NCBI GenBank assembly: GCA_002701555.1
Contig: NZVS01000065.1
Span: 1 to 9,497 of the forward strand
Direction: 5' to 3'
From: Alphaproteobacteria bacterium
Lineage (GTDB): Bacteria > Pseudomonadota > Alphaproteobacteria > Micavibrionales > Micavibrionaceae
DNA length: 9,497 bases
Shown: positions 5,527 through 9,497 of the stretch, piece by piece
Numbering within the stretch: position 1 is the stretch's first letter
Layout: the number at the start of each line of letters is the position of its first letter
Program-made: the position numbers and the translations under genes
Notes under the pieces: generated by a model
Databases searched by the model: none
Told to the model about the DNA's origin: nothing
Seen by the model: the letters and a program-made list of their open reading frames with translations, nothing else

Positions 5527-7626
5527 TTGGATATGCGCGGTACAATTGAACTTGATCAGGCAGCGGCCAAGCCGCTTTCCAAATCTCCCAAATTTGAAAT
5601 TGCCTCTGATTTCAAACCTGCGGGCGATCAGCCACAGGCAATTAAGCAGCTTGTCGAAGGTGTAAATGACGGACTAACAGATCAGGTTCTGCTCGGAGTG
5701 ACCGGTTCGGGCAAAACATTCACTATGGCTCATGTCATTGAAGAGGTTCAAAAGCCGACCCTTATCCTTGCACCAAATAAAACACTAGCGGCACAGCTAT
5801 ATGGTGAGATGAAGGCATTCTTTCCGAATAATGCTGTAGAGTATTTTGTATCCTATTACGATTACTATCAGCCAGAGGCCTATGTTCCGCGCACTGATAC
5901 ATTCATCGAAAAAGAGAGTGACATTAACGAACAGATTGACCGCATGAGACACTCTGCCACACGTGCATTGTTCGAGCGTAAGGATGTTATTATCGTAGCA
6001 TCCGTGTCCTGCATTTACGGTATCGGTTCCAAAGAAGATTATTTTGCGATGACGTTTGAAGTATCGAAGGGCCAGCAAATTGACCGGCAGGAGCTGATTA
6101 AAGGCTTTATAGAAATACAATATAAACGTAATGACATATCTTTTGAACGAGGAACTTTCCGTGTAAGGGGAGATACAGTCGAATTATTTCCTGCCCACTT
6201 TGAGGATCGCGCATGGCGGTTTTCTATGTTTGGAGATGAGATAGAGGAGATTGTTGAGTTTGATCCTTTGACGGGCGAAAAATTCAGCTCTTTGGAAGGT
6301 GTCAGGATTTTTGCAAATTCTCATTATGTAACGCCAGGCCCTACAATTGCACAAACAATAGATCAAATTAAATTTGACCTTAAAAATCAGGTTGCCCTAT
6401 TTGAAAGAGAGGGCAAATTGTTAGAGGCTCAACGTATTTCACAGCGTGTCCAGTTTGATATTGAAATGCTTTTGGCAACGGGCACTTGTCAGGGTATTGA
6501 AAATTACTCACGATACCTGACGGGTCGTAAACCGGGAGAGCCACCGCCCACCTTGATTGAATACCTGCCTGATAACGCGATGATGATATTGGATGAAAGT
6601 CATGTCATGCTTCCGCAAATCGGGGGAATGTATAATGGTGACAGAGCAAGGAAAACAACTTTGGTTGATTATGGCTTCCGGCTTCCTGCTGCTATAGATA
6701 ACCGTCCCTTGAAATTTGAAGAGTGGGATGCGATGCGCCCGCAGACTATTTATGTATCGGCAACACCCGGTGATGAAGAATTACGCAGGACAGACGGTGT
6801 TTTCGCAGAGCAAGTCGTGCGCCCAACTGGCCTTATTGATCCGCCAGTCGAGATCAGACCTACAAAACATCAAGTCGATGATTTGATGGAAGAATGCCGT
6901 ATGGTGACAGAAAAAGGAGGGCGCGTTCTTGTTACAACATTAACCAAGAAAATGGCTGAGGCTCTGACTGAATACCTGACAGAAAACGGTATCAAGGTAC
7001 GCTATCTTCATTCTGATATTGATACACTTGAACGAATAGAGATTATGCGCGATTTACGCCTTGGCGAGTTCGATGTGTTGGTCGGGATCAACTTGCTGCG
7101 CGAGGGCCTGGATATTCCCGAATGTATGCGGGTTTGCATTCTGGATGCCGATAAAGAGGGTTTTTTACGGTCCCGCACATCTCTAATTCAAACAATTGGT
7201 CGTGCAGCACGTAATGTAGACGGCAAAGCTATTCTTTATGCAGATAATATGACGGGCTCAATGAAGGAAGCAATTGACGAAACCGACCGTCGTCGTGAAA
7301 AGCAAATTGAATGGAATAAAGAGCATGGCATTACCCCAGAATCAGTAAAGAAAAACATTTCTGACATATTGGACAACGTATTTGAAAGCCGTGAGAGTAA
7401 AAAAGCTGCCTATGCTGCGGATAAAGCACAAGAAGATTATCTTGCTGATCCGGCAATGTTCCAGAAGAAGATAAAGGCTCTAGAAGAAAAAATGAAAACC
7501 GCTGCTGCTGATCTTGAATTTGAAGAAGCTGCCCGAATACGTGATGAAATACGTAAGCTTGAGGCCATGGATTTGGGTTTAACGGGAACAGTGGGTATCG
7601 CAAGGTTAATGAAGCATAGATCCTAA
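5527..7626 (+). CDS. uvrB: UvrABC excision nuclease subunit B
   Basis: A 699-residue protein (E. coli UvrB is 673). UvrB receives damaged DNA from UvrA, verifies the lesion and recruits UvrC for dual incision in nucleotide excision repair. Walker A GVTGSGKT is at 57-64. The lesion-probing beta-hairpin YYDYYQPEAYVP is at 110-121. The Walker B-type DESHV is at 356-360, YVSATPG at 409-415, and motif VI QTIGRAAR at 555-562. The C-terminal UVR coiled-coil that binds UvrC is at about 645-680 (ending AARIRDEIRKLE). All key elements are intact. The start is either TTG 5527 or ATG 5533, two codons later. An AAGG at 5513-5516 lies 10 bases before the TTG but 16 before the ATG, which favours the TTG. 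The first 20 residues are a non-conserved extension. It appears to be a single-gene unit with its own promoter. Confidence 0.97.
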   Translation: MDMRGTIELDQAAAKPLSKSPKFEIASDFKPAGDQPQAIKQLVEGVNDGLTDQVLLGVTGSGKTFTMAHVIEEVQKPTLILAPNKTLAAQLYGEMKAFFPNNAVEYFVSYYDYYQPEAYVPRTDTFIEKESDINEQIDRMRHSATRALFERKDVIIVASVSCIYGIGSKEDYFAMTFEVSKGQQIDRQELIKGFIEIQYKRNDISFERGTFRVRGDTVELFPAHFEDRAWRFSMFGDEIEEIVEFDPLTGEKFSSLEGVRIFANSHYVTPGPTIAQTIDQIKFDLKNQVALFEREGKLLEAQRISQRVQFDIEMLLATGTCQGIENYSRYLTGRKPGEPPPTLIEYLPDNAMMILDESHVMLPQIGGMYNGDRARKTTLVDYGFRLPAAIDNRPLKFEEWDAMRPQTIYVSATPGDEELRRTDGVFAEQVVRPTGLIDPPVEIRPTKHQVDDLMEECRMVTEKGGRVLVTTLTKKMAEALTEYLTENGIKVRYLHSDIDTLERIEIMRDLRLGEFDVLVGINLLREGLDIPECMRVCILDADKEGFLRSRTSLIQTIGRAARNVDGKAILYADNMTGSMKEAIDETDRRREKQIEWNKEHGITPESVKKNISDILDNVFESRESKKAAYAADKAQEDYLADPAMFQKKIKALEEKMKTAAADLEFEEAARIRDEIRKLEAMDLGLTGTVGIARLMKHRS

Positions 7627-7643
7627 CCTTGTAAAAATCTTAC

Positions 7644-7672
7644 TTGACTATTTTCCCAAATAATTCTCTTAT
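7644..7672 (+). promoter_or_regulatory. candidate promoter for the 7706 gene
   Basis: TTGACT at 7644-7649 (5 of 6) and TCTTAT at 7667-7672 (4 of 6) are separated by 17 bases. The predicted start near 7680 gives a leader of about 26 bases that includes the strong ribosome binding site. Confidence 0.5.
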
Positions 7673-7691
7673 ATGAAAAATAAAAAAATAT

Positions 7692-7699
7692 AAGGGAGA
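7692..7699 (+). promoter_or_regulatory. strong ribosome binding site for the 7706 gene
   Basis: AAGGGAGA ends 6 bases before ATG 7706. It is the best Shine-Dalgarno in the window and fixes the start of an otherwise unrecognised small gene. Confidence 0.7.
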
Positions 7700-7705
7700 T
7701 AAATT

Positions 7706-8056
7706 ATGTTTGGAAGATTGAAACTAAAGAAAAGCTTTGGTGAAGCCGCCACAGACATCCGTAAATATCTAAATGACGTTATAGACGCTGCCAATAAAAG
7801 GGCTGGTATGAATTTTATTTCAATGCGTGAAAATAACGAAAGTTCGCATGTTTCTCAGATGGAAATCTACACACTTGAGGGAAATGGTCAGAAAGCCAGA
7901 ATTTTTCTGACACAACGTTTTAAGGACGAAAAAAAAGGCGTGATGATGCTTTCATCAGACATCATGTCAGGTAAAAAAATTAGATCCGGCAATGCATCTG
8001 ATCACAATATAGTTAGAAATACGACAGAATCGTTTTTGAGTTCTCTAAATTTGTAA
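7706..8056 (+). CDS. hypothetical protein, 116 residues
   Basis: I do not recognise a family. The product is small, soluble-looking and without a signal peptide or membrane segment. A basic N-terminus (MFGRLKLKKSF) leads into a probable amphipathic helix (residues 10-34). A central part likely to be beta strand follows (QMEIYTLEGNG, KARIFLTQRF, GVMMLSSDI, about 51-86), and then a polar C-terminal helix. The gene has a strong Shine-Dalgarno at ideal spacing and a plausible promoter in the 79-base gap after uvrB, so it is very likely expressed and independent of uvrB. The next small gene follows after 80 bases on the same strand. The two products show no obvious similarity to each other. The function is unknown. 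Confidence 0.8.
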   Translation: MFGRLKLKKSFGEAATDIRKYLNDVIDAANKRAGMNFISMRENNESSHVSQMEIYTLEGNGQKARIFLTQRFKDEKKGVMMLSSDIMSGKKIRSGNASDHNIVRNTTESFLSSLNL

Positions 8057-8125
8057 AAAACTAATAATAGAGCACACGATATAAAGCTGTTCACATAAAA
8101 AATACATCTAAGCTAACAAATATAT

Positions 8126-8129
8126 GAGG
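8126..8129 (+). promoter_or_regulatory. ribosome binding site that selects a TTG start
   Basis: GAGG lies 7 bases before TTG 8137, the ideal distance. No in-frame ATG is nearby, so it decides the start of the downstream gene. Confidence 0.6.
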
Positions 8130-8136
8130 TTCGATC

Positions 8137-8475
8137 TTGGCTAAGCAAAAGAAACCAGCCGTTAAAAAAAAGGCCGAAAAACTTACGGTTTCATTACCTT
8201 CAAACATTTCGACATATTTCGAAGATGCTGGAATAGGATATGGGGCTGTCATAGACACCGTTTTCAATATGGCAGGACTTGCGCATGTTAAACCAGATGT
8301 GAATTGCTCCTATCATTATCGGGATATAGGATATCAATGTTCATCGGAGTTGAGTGTGACTTTCAAAAAATCGGGCGAGACTGTCCAGATTTGTCACCGG
8401 CCCGGTAGATATGAAGAAAATGCTGATAGCCTGAAAGCCGCTTTGAAAGGGTTTGAAACTCCTGATGCGGGATAA
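8137..8475 (+). CDS. hypothetical protein, 112 residues, TTG start
   Basis: No family is recognised. The N-terminus is strongly basic and lysine-rich (about nine Lys in the first 15 residues: AKQKKPAVKKKAEK), followed by a compact domain. That domain has a probable beta strand (LTVSLP), a helix (about 32-48, GAVIDTVFNMAGLAHV), a Tyr/Cys-rich segment (CSYHYRDIGYQCSSEL, about 58-73), and a terminal helix (ENADSLKAALKGF). The lysine tail could contact nucleic acid or the ribosome, but that is inference only. There is no signal peptide or membrane segment. Translation probably begins at TTG, because a GAGG sits 7 bases upstream and the next in-frame ATG would remove most of the basic tail and domain. 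The tRNA-Leu gene follows 80 bases downstream with its own promoter. Confidence 0.72.
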   Translation: MAKQKKPAVKKKAEKLTVSLPSNISTYFEDAGIGYGAVIDTVFNMAGLAHVKPDVNCSYHYRDIGYQCSSELSVTFKKSGETVQICHRPGRYEENADSLKAALKGFETPDAG

Positions 8476-8501
8476 GCTTTAATTTTTCGTTCTTTTAATC
8501 T

Positions 8502-8529
8502 TTGCAACACCGTTTCTTGATGCTATAAA
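8502..8529 (+). promoter_or_regulatory. candidate tRNA-Leu promoter
   Basis: TTGCAA at 8502-8507 and TATAAA at 8524-8529 are separated by 16 bases. Transcription would start near 8536, about 20 bases before the mature tRNA 5' end, a usual leader length for tRNA processing by RNase P. Confidence 0.55.
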
Positions 8530-8555
8530 CCATTTCGGATGAACCATCCCCGCGT

Positions 8556-8641
8556 GGCCCCATGGCGGAATTGGTAGACGCACACGACTTAAAATCGTGA
8601 GTCTTTAGGACGTCCCGGTTCAAGTCCGGGTGGGGCCACCA
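8556..8641 (+). tRNA. tRNA-Leu, anticodon TAA (UAA)
   Basis: The complete cloverleaf can be folded by eye. The acceptor stem GGCCCCA (8556-8562) pairs with TGGGGCC (8631-8637), and discriminator A 8638 is followed by an encoded CCA (8639-8641). The D arm GCG...CGC lies at 8565-8581. The anticodon stem CACGA/TCGTG (8583-8587 and 8595-8599) encloses the loop CTTAAAA with TAA at 8590-8592. A long variable arm of the leucine type spans about 8600-8613. The T arm CCCGG/CCGGG (8614-8618 and 8626-8630) encloses TTCAAGT. It reads UUA and, by wobble, UUG codons. Its last 22 bases overlap the 3' end of the convergent CinA-like gene. Confidence 0.97.
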
Positions 8642-9381
8642 TTTTCCAAATACGTTTTCAATATAGAAGCTGCGCTAGTAAGTTTTTGCGTATTGGCTGA
8701 TCTAAGCACAATATTTACACCTAATTTCCCATCTTTTAGATGTGGGTAGGAGCCGATACTCACTTCTGGGGTTTCTTTCTGCAAGTCTGCCAGAAAAGAG
8801 GCAATCTGACTTTCCGGGAAGGGGCAGGGAACGGTTTCCGAGTGGATGATGTCGCCGCCTTTTAAAGTTGGTAATATTGCATCCATCATGGCTTCCATAA
8901 TTTTTGGCACACCTGCCATGACGTAAACATTTTCAATTTTAAAACCGGGTGCGCCCGAAACTATGTTTTCAATTATTTCAACATTCTCGGGCATCATAGC
9001 CATTCGAATGCGTGCATCTGTGAGATTTTCTTCGCCATAATGTGCCAGTAGCTTTTTGTAAGCCCATTCATTCCTTAAGAAATTTTGGTTAAAGGCCTTG
9101 GCAATGCAAGCCGCGGTTATATCATCATGCGTGGGGCCGATACCACCAGTTGTAAAAACATAACTATGTGCTGTTCGCATCTCATTGACGGCGGAAATGA
9201 TCTTATCTTCCCTATCGGGCACAACACGTATATCACCAAGTTGTATACCTATTTCCCCAAGGCGCAGGGCAATGTGGCGACTGTTTGTATCTTGGGTTCT
9301 ACCCGATAGAATTTCGTCACCAATAACTATAACAGCGGCGGAAACATAGTTTGAGGCATTAGTTTTTGTAGATTCTTTCAT
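8620..9381 (-). CDS. CinA/MoaB-type molybdopterin-binding-domain protein (stand-alone CinA N-terminal domain)
   Basis: A 253-residue protein. VIVIGDEILSGRTQDTNS (17-34) and FTTGGIGPTHDDIT (76-89) are the hallmark motifs of the MoCF_biosynth/CinA N-terminal domain. GAPGF (143-147) and VYVMAGVPKIMEAM (152-165) are further CinA-type blocks. Full-length CinA is about 400 residues, with a C-terminal NMN amidohydrolase domain. That domain is absent here, so pyridine-nucleotide recycling by that activity cannot be assumed. Short versions like this are common in alphaproteobacteria, annotated as competence/damage-inducible protein A or a molybdopterin-binding protein. Related domains in full CinA have ADP-ribose pyrophosphatase activity. 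The ATG at 9381 has a weak GAAAG upstream. The last five codons (for G-P-T-R-T) and the stop are antisense to tRNA-Leu, the stop falling in the T loop. It is otherwise intact. Confidence 0.9.
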   Translation of the reverse strand: MKESTKTNASNYVSAAVIVIGDEILSGRTQDTNSRHIALRLGEIGIQLGDIRVVPDREDKIISAVNEMRTAHSYVFTTGGIGPTHDDITAACIAKAFNQNFLRNEWAYKKLLAHYGEENLTDARIRMAMMPENVEIIENIVSGAPGFKIENVYVMAGVPKIMEAMMDAILPTLKGGDIIHSETVPCPFPESQIASFLADLQKETPEVSIGSYPHLKDGKLGVNIVLRSANTQKLTSAASILKTYLENGGPTRT

Positions 9382-9393
9382 GTCTTTCAGATT

Positions 9394-9421
9394 AAAATAT
9401 GTTATCCAGAAGGTGAAGCAA
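9394..9421 (-). promoter_or_regulatory. candidate promoter for the CinA-like gene
   Basis: On the minus strand TTGCTT (9421-9416) and TATTTT (9399-9394) are 16 bases apart and end 12 bases before the ATG. Both hexamers match only partly (TATTTT is 4 of 6), so this is weak. Confidence 0.3.
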
Positions 9422-9447
9422 GATTATTAAATTAAATCGGAAAGTTT

Positions 9448-9497
9448 ATGTACAGTTTAAAACAAACAGATGAAGGAATAGACCTCTACGGAGAAGC
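9448..9497 (+). CDS. start of a plus-strand gene cut by the window edge
   Basis: An ATG at 9448 opens a frame (MYSLKQTDEGIDLYGEA) that reaches the window end without a stop. A GGAAAG at 9439-9444 precedes it, slightly too close for an ideal ribosome binding site. It is divergent from the CinA-like gene. Only 16 full codons are visible, too few to name a product. Confidence 0.5.
   Translation, partial: MYSLKQTDEGIDLYGE

Noticed and set aside
7331..7603. Minus-strand 90-residue frame opposite the uvrB 3' end
   Set aside because: It is a shadow of the UVR-domain coding region and has no start signal.
8556..8641. tRNA-Leu as an integration site for a mobile element
   Set aside because: I see no integrase, no repeated copy of the tRNA 3' end elsewhere in the window, and a conserved-type gene immediately on the far side.

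Overview
The window reads as ordinary bacterial chromosome, slightly AT-rich by eye and densely packed with genes on both strands. An alphaproteobacterium is the best guess. This rests on three things: the style of the DinG-like helicase with its extra N-terminal domain, the short stand-alone CinA-type protein, and two small exported proteins with a G-N-V-x-F hydrophobic N-terminus that I associate with Micavibrio-like alphaproteobacteria. It is a family-level impression, not a proven placement. I see no phage, plasmid, insertion sequence or CRISPR array.

Layout. Positions 1-1586 (minus strand) hold most of a DinG/XPD-type iron-sulfur DNA helicase whose C-terminus runs off the left edge. Next comes a divergent pair of related, single-membrane-pass, cysteine-containing proteins (1641-2315 minus, 2379-3152 plus). 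Positions 3234-4736 hold class II lysyl-tRNA synthetase (lysS). A YdjA-like nitroreductase (4733-5389 minus) converges on it so tightly that the two stop codons share bases. uvrB, a nucleotide excision repair gene, follows at 5527-7626. Two small genes with good ribosome binding sites but no recognised family (7706-8056 and 8137-8475) come next, then a tRNA-Leu(UAA) gene (8556-8641). A stand-alone CinA/MoaB-type protein (8620-9381 minus) ends inside the tRNA. A new plus-strand reading frame probably begins at 9448 and leaves the window. No stretch longer than about 140 bases lacks a gene.

How the genes relate. The helicase and UvrB both act in DNA repair, and LysRS and tRNA-Leu serve translation, but most neighbours are divergent or convergent, so this is not one operon. 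The possible co-transcription is the minus-strand pilin-like gene with the helicase (54-base gap). The least understood parts are the divergent exported-protein pair, the degenerate nuclease-like N-terminus of the helicase, the two small orphan genes, and two tight gene-end overlaps (lysS/nitroreductase and tRNA-Leu/CinA-like). I did not find a defence system or other multi-gene novel system here.
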